From assembly GCA_024640945.1 (NCBI GenBank), contig JAHEEA010000015.1, forward strand, positions 1 to 42,858: DNA of 42,858 nucleotides, read 5' to 3'. The notes below the pieces were generated by a model, which was not told the DNA's origin, ran no database searches, and saw only the letters and a program-made list of their open reading frames with translations. The DNA is from Candidatus Methylopumilus sp. (GTDB lineage Bacteria; Pseudomonadota; Gammaproteobacteria; Burkholderiales; Methylophilaceae). Both the position numbers and the translations under genes were made by a program. Positions within the stretch are counted from its first letter, which is position 1, and each line of letters opens with the position of its first letter. This document shows, one piece after another, positions 1-8,561 of the stretch.

Positions 1-121
<121 letters not shown>

Positions 122-195
122 TTAACCAACTTCTCAAGTTAAGTTTAGGTGCATCACCAGTACGCAATAACGCACCATTTGCCAAGCACCACACA

Positions 196-270
<75 letters not shown>

Positions 271-303
271 GCTTAATTCTCTATAAAATTACCACCGAAC
301 TTT

Positions 304-377
304 TGGAGCGGGGTACGGGAATCGAACCCGCGGCTCTAGCTTGGAAGGCTAGGGTATTACCATTATACGAACCCCGC
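304..377 (-). tRNA. glyT: tRNA-Gly (anticodon TCC)
   Basis: The minus-strand cloverleaf has acceptor stem GCGGGGT/ACCCCGC, anticodon loop CTTCCAA (anticodon TCC), T-arm GGGTTCGATTCCC and an encoded CCA. It lies between tRNA-Tyr and tRNA-Thr(GGT), as glyT does in the E. coli tufB operon. Confidence 0.97.
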
Positions 378-453
378 ATCTAGGCCAGCTCGATAACGAA
401 AGCCTTGCTACTCCAACTGCTCAACTACAATTTTTTCAATGCTTTAAATTCAT

Positions 454-538
454 TGGTGGAGGGGGAAGGATTCGAACCTTCGTACTCTGAGAGAACGGAT
501 TTACAGTCCGTCGCCTTTAACCACTCGGCCACCCCTCC
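454..538 (-). tRNA. tyrU: tRNA-Tyr (anticodon GTA)
   Basis: At 85 nt with a long variable arm this is a class II tRNA. The acceptor stem is GGAGGGG/CCCCTCC, the anticodon loop is CTGTAAA (anticodon GTA), and CCA is encoded. It is the first gene downstream of the strong promoter at 553-581, so its 5' leader should be only about 8 nt. Confidence 0.97.
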
Positions 539-552
539 AAACCGAACCCAAG

Positions 553-581
553 ATTATGACGATGTAGAGAGCGCTTGTCAA
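553..581 (-). promoter_or_regulatory. Sigma-70 promoter of the tRNA-Tyr/Gly/Thr-tuf operon
   Basis: On the minus strand a perfect -35 TTGACA (576-581) is followed by a 17-nt spacer and a -10 CATAAT (553-558), then the GC-containing discriminator CTTGGG. The predicted start is about 8 nt before tRNA-Tyr. A strong promoter with a G/C-containing discriminator is typical of stable-RNA and translation genes under growth-rate control. The stringent-control part is inference. Confidence 0.8.
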
Positions 582-686
582 ACTGAATATTGCTTAATGT
601 AAAAGATTCAATTGAATAGTTTTAGCTGTTAAGCGGGTTTAACAAATCGCATCTAAAAAGTCACTAATGAGATAGTTTGCGATGAT

Positions 687-707
687 CAAACGTTGATTGA
701 ACGTTTG
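687..707 (-). repeat. 8-bp inverted repeat downstream of tRNA-Thr(TGT)
   Basis: CAAACGTT and AACGTTTG form a perfect 8-bp stem with a 5-nt loop, about 20 nt after the CCA end of tRNA-Thr(TGT). No T-run follows, so it does not look like an intrinsic terminator. It may be a 3' processing or trailer structure. The rest of the 187-nt gap down to tRNA-Tyr holds only the promoter at 553-581. Confidence 0.4.
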
Positions 708-725
708 GATTTGAAAATACAGATA

Positions 726-801
726 TGGTGCCGGATGTCGGAATCGAACTGACGACCTTCGCATTACAAGTGCGCTGCTCTACCAACTGAGCTAATCCGG
801 C
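726..801 (-). tRNA. thrU: tRNA-Thr (anticodon TGT)
   Basis: The minus-strand cloverleaf has acceptor stem GCCGGAT/ATCCGGC, anticodon loop CTTGTAA (anticodon TGT), a T-arm with AGTTCGATTCC, and an encoded CCA. It corresponds to thrU, the first tRNA in the E. coli tufB operon. Here 187 nt and an internal promoter separate it from tRNA-Tyr, so it may be made on a separate transcript. I found no convincing promoter between it and the end of sspB 35 nt upstream. Confidence 0.97.
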
Positions 802-835
802 AGGTACTTAAAAACAACTACATTTAAAACGGGTG

Positions 836-1252
836 CTATTTTACCAACTTTAAGCTAGGTTTTTTAACTTTTTTTAAATTATTTTTTTCATCTTCCGATG
901 TTTCCAATAATTTAGCTTCTTCTAGCATGCCTTCTGAGTCACCCACTTCAAAAAACATTCCCTGCCCATTCTCCCGAGCAAAAATCCCTTTAACAGCACT
1001 CATTGGAATAAACAGTTCGTTTGGCATTCCGCCAAATCGCGCCGAGAATATAATCGCTTCATTGCTAAAATGCAAATCTTTTGTTGCAGAGTAATTAAGA
1101 TTTAACACAATCTCACCATCTTTAACAAAAGCCATCGGAACTCTTGTTGCCGAATTTACTGCAACAAGCAAATGAGGAGTTAACTGATTATCTACACACC
1201 ACTCATGAATTGCACGAACCATGTAGGGTTTAGTCGAAGTTAACTCACTCAT
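836..1252 (-). CDS. sspB: ClpXP adaptor (specificity-enhancing factor) SspB
   Basis: The 138-residue protein has an SspB substrate-binding fold at about residues 1-105 (start MSELTSTKPYMVRAIHEWCV, later FGGMPNELFIPMSAVKGIFA). A charged, flexible linker leads to the C-terminal tail KKPSLKLVK, which matches the known ClpX-docking XB module. By family knowledge SspB tethers ssrA-tagged proteins to ClpXP in the cytoplasm. It begins 5 nt after the sspA stop codon, so the two form the usual sspAB operon. Confidence 0.95.
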   Translation of the reverse strand: MSELTSTKPYMVRAIHEWCVDNQLTPHLLVAVNSATRVPMAFVKDGEIVLNLNYSATKDLHFSNEAIIFSARFGGMPNELFIPMSAVKGIFARENGQGMFFEVGDSEGMLEEAKLLETSEDEKNNLKKVKKPSLKLVK

Positions 1253-1257
1253 TTAAT

Positions 1258-1857
1258 TTACTTACGCATTGCTTTTTCTGATGGCGTCATCGCCTCGATA
1301 TAGGCAGGGCGAGAGAAAATTCGCTCAGCATACTTCAGCAATGGCGCAGCTTGCTTTGGCAATTCAATACCATAATGTCCTAAACGCCAAAGCAAGGGCG
1401 CAATTGCAACATCCAACATAGAAAACTCGTCACCCAAGATATATTCTTGTTTGGTGAATAAAGGGACGATCTGAGTTAGATTGTCGCGAATAGTTGCACG
1501 CGCCTTGTCAGCCAACTTTTGATTATCTGACTCAAGATCAGCAATATGATTAAAAAGCTGCTCTTCAAAATTGTGTAAAAACAAACGTGCTCTAGCGCGC
1601 ATCACAGGATCTGCAGGCATCAGCTGCGGATGTGGGAAACGCTCATCAATATACTCATTAATGATGTTCGCTTGTTCCAAAACCAAATCACGCTCAACCA
1701 AAACTGGCACAGTGTTATGTGGATTAATCACAGCAAGATCCTCTGGCTTATTAGCAAGATCTACATCAATCACTTGAAAGTCCATGCCTTTCTCAAATAA
1801 CACAATACGACAGCGATGGCTGTATGGATCGGTAGTACCTGAATAAAGTGTCATCAT
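1258..1857 (-). CDS. sspA: Stringent starvation protein A (GST-fold RNA polymerase-associated protein)
   Basis: The N-terminus reads MMTLYSGTTDPYSHRCRIVL, a thioredoxin-fold GST N-domain without the usual catalytic residue, followed by a helical GST C-domain. In the family it binds RNA polymerase and regulates stationary-phase and acid-stress genes. I place the start at the ATG-ATG pair (1857 or 1854), behind a GGGGAA ribosome-binding site. A longer reading from a TTG at 1887 would run through the petC terminator hairpin and is unlikely. It is followed by sspB and preceded by petABC on the same strand. Confidence 0.93.
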   Translation of the reverse strand: MMTLYSGTTDPYSHRCRIVLFEKGMDFQVIDVDLANKPEDLAVINPHNTVPVLVERDLVLEQANIINEYIDERFPHPQLMPADPVMRARARLFLHNFEEQLFNHIADLESDNQKLADKARATIRDNLTQIVPLFTKQEYILGDEFSMLDVAIAPLLWRLGHYGIELPKQAAPLLKYAERIFSRPAYIEAMTPSEKAMRK

Positions 1858-1877
1858 AATATTTGTTCCCCGCCTAC

Positions 1878-1919
1878 AAAAAAGCAAAGCGGAAAGCCTG
1901 AAAGCCAGACCTTCCGCTT
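1878..1919 (-). terminator. Intrinsic terminator after petC
   Basis: On the minus strand AAGCGGAA (1912-1919) pairs with TTCCGCTT (1887-1894), with extra partial pairing inside, and TTTTTT follows shortly (1878-1883). It sits between the petC stop and sspA. It probably ends or attenuates the petABC transcript, and only about 20 nt separate it from the sspA ATG. Confidence 0.65.
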
Positions 1920-1930
1920 ACTTGTTATTT

Positions 1931-2641
1931 TTAGTGTATGTCTTTCCAGAATTCTTTTTTCAATGCATATGTCAAACCAAACAACAATCCCAAGAATGCT
2001 AATACTAGCAAACCAAGATGTTTGTCACGTTCTTTAAAAGGCTCAGCCATGAATACTAAATAATTAACCAAATCAGCCACCATCAAATTGTATTCTGCTG
2101 GAGACATCGTGCCTGGCTTGTCTAACACCAAAACATGCTCTTCGGTTGACTCGTTTACCTTAAGTACTTGCTGACCTTGCAATTCCCACAAAACATGCGG
2201 CATCGCAACTTTGTCGTAGACAGTGTTATTCCAGCCGGTTGGTCGAGTTTCATCACGATAGAAACCACGCAAATAACTATATAACCAATCAGCGCCTCGT
2301 GCTCGTGCTTCAACAGAAAGATCTGGCGGCGTTGCGCCGAACCAAGCTTTAGCATCAGCTTTTGGCATAGCTACAGTCATTGTGTCGCCAACTTTGTCAC
2401 CAGCGAACAATAGATTCGCCTTGATTTGCGTATCAGTCAACCCAATATCTTGCAAACGGTTATATCGCATGTAAGAAGCGCTATGACAATTCAAGCAATA
2501 GTTAACAAAAGTCTTTGCGCCCCTTTGTAAAGACACCTGATTGCTTGGGTCGATTGGCGCATGGTCTAGCTTTACATGTTCATTCGCAAATGCTGCCATA
2601 GGCAACAAGAAAGCTAGGACAAATAAAATTTTGCTTTTCAT
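1931..2641 (-). CDS. petC: Cytochrome c1 of the bc1 complex
   Basis: The 236-residue protein has a cleavable signal peptide (about residues 1-19), the heme-binding motif CLNCH at residues 49-53 followed by the c1-typical SASYMRYNRL, and a C-terminal membrane anchor near residues 208-228 ending KKEFWKDIH. It carries electrons from the Rieske protein to soluble cytochrome c on the periplasmic face. Its ATG overlaps the petB stop codon (TAATG), implying coupled translation. Heme attachment would use the ResB/CcsB system encoded at 21607-24738. Confidence 0.97.
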   Translation of the reverse strand: MKSKILFVLAFLLPMAAFANEHVKLDHAPIDPSNQVSLQRGAKTFVNYCLNCHSASYMRYNRLQDIGLTDTQIKANLLFAGDKVGDTMTVAMPKADAKAWFGATPPDLSVEARARGADWLYSYLRGFYRDETRPTGWNNTVYDKVAMPHVLWELQGQQVLKVNESTEEHVLVLDKPGTMSPAEYNLMVADLVNYLVFMAEPFKERDKHLGLLVLAFLGLLFGLTYALKKEFWKDIH

Positions 2642-3936
2642 TATGCTGTCACCCTTTCCGGTACTTTCTTAGTTTTATCTTTCTTGGAGTACCAAGGCAT
2701 CAACACAAAGAATGCGAAGTAAACCAAACTGAATATACGCGCCACTACAGTCGCGCGATCTGCTCCGCCGACAATAATTGTGCCTGCATCGAACTGACCC
2801 CAAACATTTGATGGCTCAGTGCCTAAGTACCCTAGAATCAAGAAACTCACCACGAAAGCAGCTAACCATGACTTATACAGATTGCCGCGGTAACGAATCG
2901 ATTTAACTGGACTGCGATCCAACCAAGGCAATAATGCAAAAATCACCACTGAAAGCCCCATCGCAGCAACGCCAGGGAATTGCGAATTCAATATTGGCGG
3001 CACAGCACGCAAGATTGAATAGTAAGGTGTGAAATACCAAACTGGAGCAATATGCGCTGGCGTTTTCAATGGATCGGCAGGAATGAAGTTATTCGCTTCC
3101 AAGAAATATCCGCCCATTTCTGGCGCAAAGAAAATAATCGCAGTAAACACAATCAAGAATACTGAAACACCAACCAAATCCTTCACCGTGTAGTAAGGGT
3201 GGAATGGAATACCATCTAAAGGAATTTTAGTTTTAGGATCTTTTTTCTTTTTAATCTCAATGCCGTCTGGATTATTAGAGCCAACTTCATGTAAGGCAAT
3301 TAAGTGGGCAACAACCAAACCAAGTAACACTAAAGGCAAAGCGATTACATGGAAAGCAAAAAAACGATTAAGCGTTGCATCTGAAACAGTGTAATCACCA
3401 CGCAACCACAATGAAACATCCGGGCCAATAAATGGAATAGATGTGAACAAGTTAATAATCACTTGAGCACCCCAGAATGACATCTGACCCCAAGGTAATA
3501 GATAACCAAAGAAAGCTTCACCCATTAACACAAGGAAAATGCCAACGCCAAAAAGCCAAATCAACTCACGTGGTGCACGATATGAACCATAAATTAAACC
3601 ACGGAACATATGTAAATAAACCACAACGAAGAACATAGAAGCGCCAGTGGAGTGCATATAGCGAATTAAACGACCCCATGACACATCACGCATAATGTAT
3701 TCAACAGAAGCAAAAGCCATAGAAGCTTCAGGCTTATAGTTCATGGTTAAAAAGATACCAGTCACAATCTGCAACACCAATACCAGCAAAGCCAAAGATC
3801 CAAAGAAATACCAAAAATTGAAATTCTTAGGCGCGTAATATTCAGTCAAGTGGGCTTTAACGTTTGATGTGAGAGGGAAGCGCTCGTCTACCCAACCCAA
3901 CAGATTGCTAGCAATAGTCTGTAACTTATTAGCCAT
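2641..3936 (-). CDS. petB: Cytochrome b of the bc1 complex
   Basis: The 431-residue multi-span protein has the N-terminal pattern WVDERFPLTSNVKAHLTEYY, the first heme-His region (RYMHSTGASMFF, then HMFRGLIYGSYR), the helix-C segment LPWGQMSFWGAQV, and the Qo-site segment PVWYFTPYYSILRAVP. PVWY rather than PEWY at the Qo site is a known variant in beta- and gammaproteobacteria. It oxidises ubiquinol and carries the two b hemes. It starts at TAATG with petA and ends at TAATG with petC, so all three are coupled. Confidence 0.97.
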   Translation of the reverse strand: MANKLQTIASNLLGWVDERFPLTSNVKAHLTEYYAPKNFNFWYFFGSLALLVLVLQIVTGIFLTMNYKPEASMAFASVEYIMRDVSWGRLIRYMHSTGASMFFVVVYLHMFRGLIYGSYRAPRELIWLFGVGIFLVLMGEAFFGYLLPWGQMSFWGAQVIINLFTSIPFIGPDVSLWLRGDYTVSDATLNRFFAFHVIALPLVLLGLVVAHLIALHEVGSNNPDGIEIKKKKDPKTKIPLDGIPFHPYYTVKDLVGVSVFLIVFTAIIFFAPEMGGYFLEANNFIPADPLKTPAHIAPVWYFTPYYSILRAVPPILNSQFPGVAAMGLSVVIFALLPWLDRSPVKSIRYRGNLYKSWLAAFVVSFLILGYLGTEPSNVWGQFDAGTIIVGGADRATVVARIFSLVYFAFFVLMPWYSKKDKTKKVPERVTA

Positions 3937-4532
3937 TATGCAGCTCCTTTGCCGTCTTCACCGATTAGCAAAATAGAATCGCTGAGATATTTGTGTGGTG
4001 GCACCACTAAGTTAATAGGTGCTGGCGAACCCTTGAAAACACGGCCAGCCAAGTCAAATTTAGAACCGTGACATGGGCAGAAGAAACCACCCGGCCATTC
4101 AGCGCCCATATCGGCACCCGTTTGCAATTTTGGAGAAGGAGAGCAACCTAAGTGGGTGCAGATACCAACCAACACCATAATATTTGGCTTAATAGCACGC
4201 GCCGCGTTATTACAGTAATCAGGCTGCTGACTTACAACTTCAAGCTTTGGATCAGAAAGACTAGCATCATGCTTAGAAAGTGTATCCAACATTTCTTTAT
4301 TGCGATTCACAATCCAAACTGGCTTACCACGCCATTCAACAGTAATCATCGAACCAGGTTCAATTTTACTAATATCAGCTTCTACTGGAGCGCCCGCAGC
4401 TTTTGCACGTTCACTTGGCAACATACTTGTTACAAAAGGAACTGCAACTGCTGCAACTGCAACACCGCCAGCAACAGAAGTTGCGGCAATTAGAAACTTA
4501 CGTTTACTTTGATCTACTTCCTGATTCGCCAT
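3936..4532 (-). CDS. petA: Rieske iron-sulfur subunit of the bc1 complex
   Basis: The [2Fe-2S] ligand boxes CTHLGC (about residues 125-130) and CPCHGS (about 152-157) are intact. The N-terminus has [11 protein letters not shown] before a hydrophobic anchor, a Tat-type uncleaved signal; the tatABC genes lie 2 kb upstream. The start is set at the ATG at 4532 because GAGGA lies 6 nt before it; a GTG one codon earlier is possible. The 138-nt gap up to the Nif3-family gene holds no gene I can support; the petABC promoter is presumably there, but no strong match stands out. Confidence 0.97.
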   Translation of the reverse strand: MANQEVDQSKRKFLIAATSVAGGVAVAAVAVPFVTSMLPSERAKAAGAPVEADISKIEPGSMITVEWRGKPVWIVNRNKEMLDTLSKHDASLSDPKLEVVSQQPDYCNNAARAIKPNIMVLVGICTHLGCSPSPKLQTGADMGAEWPGGFFCPCHGSKFDLAGRVFKGSPAPINLVVPPHKYLSDSILLIGEDGKGAA

Positions 4533-4670
4533 CACATGTCCTCAAATTAAATCTCAACCACATTGACGCATTAAACTTAGCTCGTTATTTTACAACTTCC
4601 GACAAAAAACTTAAACCCTTGGATCCGTTATTTATCAAGCGCAATAGAATTAAATACCTCAATCTACAAA

Positions 4671-5417
4671 CTAAACAGGATTATGAATATCGATAAACTC
4701 GTGAGAAATTGAGAAGTGGGAAGCGAGATGATCACCTAAGGCATTAACCCCATAGCGCTCGGTTGCATGATGACCCGCAGCCATATACGCAACGCCTGAC
4801 TCTTGTGCAAGATGATATGTTTGCTCGGAAATTTCACCGCTAATAAATAAATCAACACCCAAATTAATCGCGTCTTGCATATAAGACTGGGCTCCACCTG
4901 AACACCAAGCAACTCGTTTAATTTTCTTACTATCAGAACCAATCACCATAGGGGTTCTATTTAATTGCAAATCAACAAATTGCGAAAACTCGCCAAGCAG
5001 ACGGCCTTCCGGCAAAGTACCATAAGCCAAAATATTCTGATTGCCAGTCCAAGCTTCTAAATTCAAACCAAGTCTACTGGCTAACTGTGCGTTATTACCC
5101 AATTCCGGATGGGCATCTAAGGGCAGATGATAAGCCAGCAAACTGATGTTGTTATCCAGCAGAAATTTAACTCTCTTTTGCTTGATGCCAACAATACAGG
5201 GATCTTCGTTTTTCCAAAAGAAACCATGATGTACCAATACTGCATCAGCTCCAGCATCTGCCGCAGCTTCCAACAAATCCATACTAGCAGTCACGCCACT
5301 TACAATCTTAAGGACATTAGACTTACCTTGAATTTGCAAACCATTCGGGCAATAATCCGAAAAACGATCGGGCTGCAAAATTTCCTGTAAGTAACCTACT
5401 AGCCGACTCAATTCCAT
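4671..5417 (-). CDS. Nif3-like dinuclear metal center protein (YbgI family)
   Basis: The protein begins MELSRLVGYLQEILQPDRFS, continues DYCPNGLQIQG and contains HHGFFWKN and YHLPLDAHPELGNN, the metal-binding histidine segments of the Nif3/YbgI family. The C-terminal AGHHATERYGV motif is also present. Homologs form toroidal hexamers with two metal ions; the physiological substrate is unsettled, and the database name 'GTP cyclohydrolase I type 2' is weakly founded. The ATG at 5417 is preferred over an in-frame TTG at 5432 because GGGA sits 9 nt upstream. It lies between tatC and petA on the same strand. Confidence 0.9.
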   Translation of the reverse strand: MELSRLVGYLQEILQPDRFSDYCPNGLQIQGKSNVLKIVSGVTASMDLLEAAADAGADAVLVHHGFFWKNEDPCIVGIKQKRVKFLLDNNISLLAYHLPLDAHPELGNNAQLASRLGLNLEAWTGNQNILAYGTLPEGRLLGEFSQFVDLQLNRTPMVIGSDSKKIKRVAWCSGGAQSYMQDAINLGVDLFISGEISEQTYHLAQESGVAYMAAGHHATERYGVNALGDHLASHFSISHEFIDIHNPV

Positions 5418-5465
5418 TAAATGGATTCCCAATTAGAAATATCTCAAAAAAATATTTAAACGCTT

Positions 5466-6182
5466 TTAATTCTTAGGCTGAACAAATTTAGATGCCAATA
5501 CGCCAGCCTCATAAAGTAAACACAATGGCACTGCAAGCATGACTTGAGAGATCACATCTGGAGGAGTCAAAATTGCTCCTACAATGAAGGCACCAACAAT
5601 AACGTAAGGACGAGCTTCTTTAAGCGCTTCAACTTTAACAAGATTAAATTTCACTAAAATTAGTACTGCAATTGGTACTTCAAAAGCCAACCCGAAAGAA
5701 ACAAACATTGTAGTTACAAAATCGAGATAACTCCCAATATCCGTCATCACAGAAACGCCTATTGGTGCGGATCTTGTAATAAATCCAAACAAAACTGGAA
5801 ACACAAAAAAATAGGCAAATGCCATACCCATTAAAAATAGCAAGGTACTTACTACGACCAAGGGACCAACAAACCTTCTTTCATGAGCATAAAGCCCTGG
5901 AGCAACGAAAGCCCAAACTTGATACAAGGTATAAGGTAGAGAAACCACGATAGCTACTAAAGTGGACACTTTCATTGGCACCAAGAAAGGTGTCGTGACT
6001 GCGGTTGCAATCATATGCGTGCCCACTGGCATCTGACACAGCAATGGCTGTGCTAGCCAGGTATATAACTCATTTGAGAAAGGCAAAAAGGCAAGGATTG
6101 AAACAATCAATCCGATCACAATCCTAAGCAATCGACTACGAAGCTCTAACAAATGAACGATAAAGGTTTCAGTGACGCTCAT
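5466..6182 (-). CDS. tatC: Sec-independent protein translocase subunit TatC
   Basis: This 238-residue, six-span membrane protein carries the family features HLLELRSRLLRI near the N-terminus, FLVPMKVSTLVA, and the FEVPIAVLILVKFNLVKVEALKEARPYVIVGAFIVGAILTPPD region (quoted in part from about residues 160-205). TatC binds twin-arginine signal peptides, such as that of the Rieske subunit nearby. It overlaps tatB by ATGA and completes a tatABC operon. Confidence 0.96.
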   Translation of the reverse strand: MSVTETFIVHLLELRSRLLRIVIGLIVSILAFLPFSNELYTWLAQPLLCQMPVGTHMIATAVTTPFLVPMKVSTLVAIVVSLPYTLYQVWAFVAPGLYAHERRFVGPLVVVSTLLFLMGMAFAYFFVFPVLFGFITRSAPIGVSVMTDIGSYLDFVTTMFVSFGLAFEVPIAVLILVKFNLVKVEALKEARPYVIVGAFIVGAILTPPDVISQVMLAVPLCLLYEAGVLASKFVQPKN

Positions 6183-6499
6183 GGAATAGGCTTAGTTCTT
6201 TTAGAAGAGCGCGTCACTCTTTTTGCAACTTTTTCATCCGCCTTCGCTTGAACTGTAAGAGCGGACTGTTGAATTTCTAAAGAATGAATTTGTTGAGTAT
6301 GGATTTCTTGCTGTAATTTTTTCAAATCCTCGAGCTGCATTTCTCGCTCAACCTCACCTTTAACCGTGGCAACATGATTACGCATGCGCCCAACTAAAGC
6401 ACCAAGGGTTCGAGCAACTTTCGGCAGTCTTTCAGGACCTATGACGACCAACGCCACTACAGCAATTAGAACGAGCTCCGAGAATCCAACATCAAACAT
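6179..6499 (-). CDS. tatB: Tat translocase subunit TatB
   Basis: The 106-residue protein starts [20 protein letters not shown], a single N-terminal span, then the GPERLPK hinge and a charged amphipathic helix. The GPERLP motif and greater length separate it from TatA. It forms the TatBC receptor for folded substrates. It starts at TAATG with tatA and ends in ATGA with tatC. Confidence 0.95.
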   Translation of the reverse strand: MFDVGFSELVLIAVVALVVIGPERLPKVARTLGALVGRMRNHVATVKGEVEREMQLEDLKKLQQEIHTQQIHSLEIQQSALTVQAKADEKVAKRVTRSSKRTKPIP

Positions 6500-6723
6500 T
6501 ATCGTTTAGTATTAGGCTTACGAACTACTTTTTTTACAGCTTTAACTTCTATCGTTTTAGGCTGCGAATCAGACTCAAGCGTCTCGACTGAATTATTTCC
6601 ATTCATCGCATCTTTAAAATTTTTAATTGCAGAACCTAAATCGCCACCAATATTTCTAAGTCTTTTTGTTCCAAATACAACAAGCGCAATTACCAAAATA
6701 ACAATTAATTCTTTAAATCCCAT
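6499..6723 (-). CDS. tatA: Tat translocase pore subunit TatA
   Basis: From the ATG at 6723 the protein is 74 residues: [20 protein letters not shown], one membrane span, the [20 protein letters not shown] amphipathic helix, then a charged tail. The start is fixed by GGGAGG 5 nt upstream; a longer TTG reading would begin inside that ribosome-binding site. It lies directly after hinT and begins the tatABC run. Confidence 0.95.
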   Translation of the reverse strand: MGFKELIVILVIALVVFGTKRLRNIGGDLGSAIKNFKDAMNGNNSVETLESDSQPKTIEVKAVKKVVRKPNTKR

Positions 6724-6735
6724 AAAGCCTCCCAA

Positions 6736-7074
6736 TTAAGTTCTAGGTAAAACAGCACTGCCACCAAAAACATGTATATGCAAATGGAACACCTCCTGGC
6801 CACCTTCGCGGCCAGTATTAACCATCGTTCTAAACCCTTTTAGACCAAGCTGCAAAGCTAATTTAGGCGCTATCAATAAAGCTTTTCCAAGTAAATCTTG
6901 ATGAGTAACTCCTGTACTTAAAAGACTTTCGATATGGGCTTTTGGCACAATTAAAAAATGGACTGGCGCAATCGGCTTGATGTCATGAAAAACAATAAAT
7001 TCATCATCCTCAAAGACTTTATTCGAAGGAATTTCACCCTTAGCAATTTTGCAAAAAATACAATCTGCGCTCAT
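6736..7074 (-). CDS. hinT: HIT-family purine nucleoside phosphoramidase (HinT)
   Basis: The 112-residue protein begins MSADCIFCKIAKGEIPSNKV and carries the histidine triad HLHIHVF at residues 97-103. HinT enzymes hydrolyse AMP-lysine and related phosphoramidates. The CxxC pair (C5, C8) may bind zinc, as in some homologs. It follows hisE by about 20 nt and precedes tatA. The hisE-hinT-tatABC neighbourhood is common in betaproteobacteria. Confidence 0.95.
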   Translation of the reverse strand: MSADCIFCKIAKGEIPSNKVFEDDEFIVFHDIKPIAPVHFLIVPKAHIESLLSTGVTHQDLLGKALLIAPKLALQLGLKGFRTMVNTGREGGQEVFHLHIHVFGGSAVLPRT

Positions 7075-7094
7075 TCAATTTCCCTAAATTAGAC

Positions 7095-7415
7095 TCAGTC
7101 TTTTGGACGTGATGCTTTCTCTTCAATGCCCGACAAGCCTTCGCGCCTTGCCAATTCTTCCAACACATCCTGAGCTGAAAGGCCGGCTTTTGCCAACATC
7201 ACCATCGTATGAAACCATAAATCAGCTGTCTCATAAATCAAATCTTCCTGGCTGCCATCTTTTGCAGCAATAATTGTTTCAACCGCTTCCTCACCAACTT
7301 TCTTGAGGATGTTATTCATGCCTTTGTGATACAACTTCGCAACATAAGAAGTCTGAGGGTCAGCGTTTTTACGCTCCTCTAATAATGCAGTTAACCTCTG
7401 AAGTATTTCATTCAT
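7095..7415 (-). CDS. hisE: Phosphoribosyl-ATP pyrophosphatase (histidine step 2)
   Basis: From ATG 7415 the protein is 106 residues, starting [20 protein letters not shown], with the MazG-like metal motif [14 protein letters not shown] and [14 protein letters not shown]. It converts PR-ATP to PR-AMP. The true start overlaps the end of hisI (ATGAATGA, 8-nt overlap); the upstream TTG-type reading would extend far into hisI without support. It is encoded separately from hisI rather than fused, as is usual in betaproteobacteria. Confidence 0.95.
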   Translation of the reverse strand: MNEILQRLTALLEERKNADPQTSYVAKLYHKGMNNILKKVGEEAVETIIAAKDGSQEDLIYETADLWFHTMVMLAKAGLSAQDVLEELARREGLSGIEEKASRPKD

Positions 7416-7791
7416 GTTTATAAATATCCTCTGGATTTTTAAGCACCGGCTTATCAATCAGCCAATCCCCATTTTCCAATTTCTGGAAAAAACAATCGTG
7501 ACGTCCAGTATGACAGGCAATTCCACCCATCTGTTCAACTGTCATCAAAATCACATCTTCATCGCAATCCAACCTAATCTCATGCACCTTCTGTACGTGA
7601 CCAGATTCCTCACCCTTGCGCCACAACTTCTGACGTGATCGTGACCAATAAACAGCATGGCCTGTTTCAACCGTAAGTGCCAATGCTTCACGATTCATGA
7701 ATGCAAACATTAATACTGTTCCTGTGCTTAGCTCTTGAGCAATCACTGGCACCAAACCATCAGTCCAATTAACTTTGTCTAACCAGCTCAT
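7408..7791 (-). CDS. hisI: Phosphoribosyl-AMP cyclohydrolase (histidine step 3)
   Basis: The 127-residue protein shows the HisI motifs [28 protein letters not shown], and the Zn/Mg-binding DCDEDV and [10 protein letters not shown]. It opens the purine ring of PR-AMP. It overlaps hisF by ATGA at its start and hisE at its end, so hisF-hisI-hisE are tightly coupled. Confidence 0.96.
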   Translation of the reverse strand: MSWLDKVNWTDGLVPVIAQELSTGTVLMFAFMNREALALTVETGHAVYWSRSRQKLWRKGEESGHVQKVHEIRLDCDEDVILMTVEQMGGIACHTGRHDCFFQKLENGDWLIDKPVLKNPEDIYKHE

Positions 7792-8561
7792 AGGCGCACC
7801 TCGATACCATGATCACGCATGTATTCCTTAGCCTCACGAACAGTATATTCACCATAGTGAAAAATACTTGCCGCAAGCACAGCATCAGCTCCACCGATTT
7901 TTACGCCATCAACTAAATGCTGTAAATTACCTACACCACCAGAAGCAATGATTGGCACGTCTACGGCATCACTAATCGCCTTATTAAGGCCTAAGTTAAA
8001 TCCAATCTTTGTACCATCCCTATCCATGCTGGTGACAAGCAACTCTCCAGCACCCAAGTCAACCATTTTCCTAGCCCACTCAACTGCATCAATACCCGTT
8101 TCTTTGCGACCACCATGGGTAAATACTTCCCATCTTGGCTGGCCAGATGCATCCACACCCACCTGCTTGGCATCAATTGCCACAACAATACATTGTGACC
8201 CATAACGATCAGATGCGTCTGCAACTAGCTGAGGATTAATGACTGCTGAGGTATTAATACTGACTTTATCAGCACCTGCATTCAGCAAACGTCTTACATC
8301 CTCAACTTCACGTACGCCACCACCCACGGTTAATGGAATAAAAACTTGCGAAGCCACTTCTTCGATAATGTGCAAAATGAGTCCGCGATTATCTGAGCTA
8401 GCCGTAATATCCAAAAAAGTTAACTCATCCGCGCCTTGCTCATCATATCGACGTGCAATTTCAACAGGGTCTCCTGCATCTCGAAGTTCTAAAAAATTAA
8501 CTCCCTTTACAACGCGACCATCAGTCACGTCTAAACAAGGAATAATACGCTTAGCTAGCAT
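7788..8561 (-). CDS. hisF: Imidazole glycerol phosphate synthase, cyclase subunit
   Basis: The 257-residue TIM barrel has the catalytic Asp11 in [20 protein letters not shown] and the second catalytic Asp in VVAIDAK, with the phosphate-binding loops VGGGVR and ASGGVG. It makes IGP and AICAR from PRFAR using ammonia from HisH (9343-9987). The ATG overlaps the hisA stop as TAATG. Confidence 0.97.
   Translation of the reverse strand: MLAKRIIPCLDVTDGRVVKGVNFLELRDAGDPVEIARRYDEQGADELTFLDITASSDNRGLILHIIEEVASQVFIPLTVGGGVREVEDVRRLLNAGADKVSINTSAVINPQLVADASDRYGSQCIVVAIDAKQVGVDASGQPRWEVFTHGGRKETGIDAVEWARKMVDLGAGELLVTSMDRDGTKIGFNLGLNKAISDAVDVPIIASGGVGNLQHLVDGVKIGGADAVLAASIFHYGEYTVREAKEYMRDHGIEVRL

Noticed and set aside
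1858-1887. Ten-codon N-terminal extension of SspA from a TTG
   Set aside because: It would translate through the petC terminator T-run and lies upstream of the good ribosome-binding site. The family start is at MMTLYSGTT or MTLYSGTT.
4152-4696. Plus-strand ORFs of 70-113 residues opposite petA and its upstream gap
   Set aside because: They are antisense to the well-supported Rieske gene, have low-complexity composition and no start signals. The same reasoning applies to the other long antisense frames, for example 8239-8607, 30022-30384 and 34911-35444.
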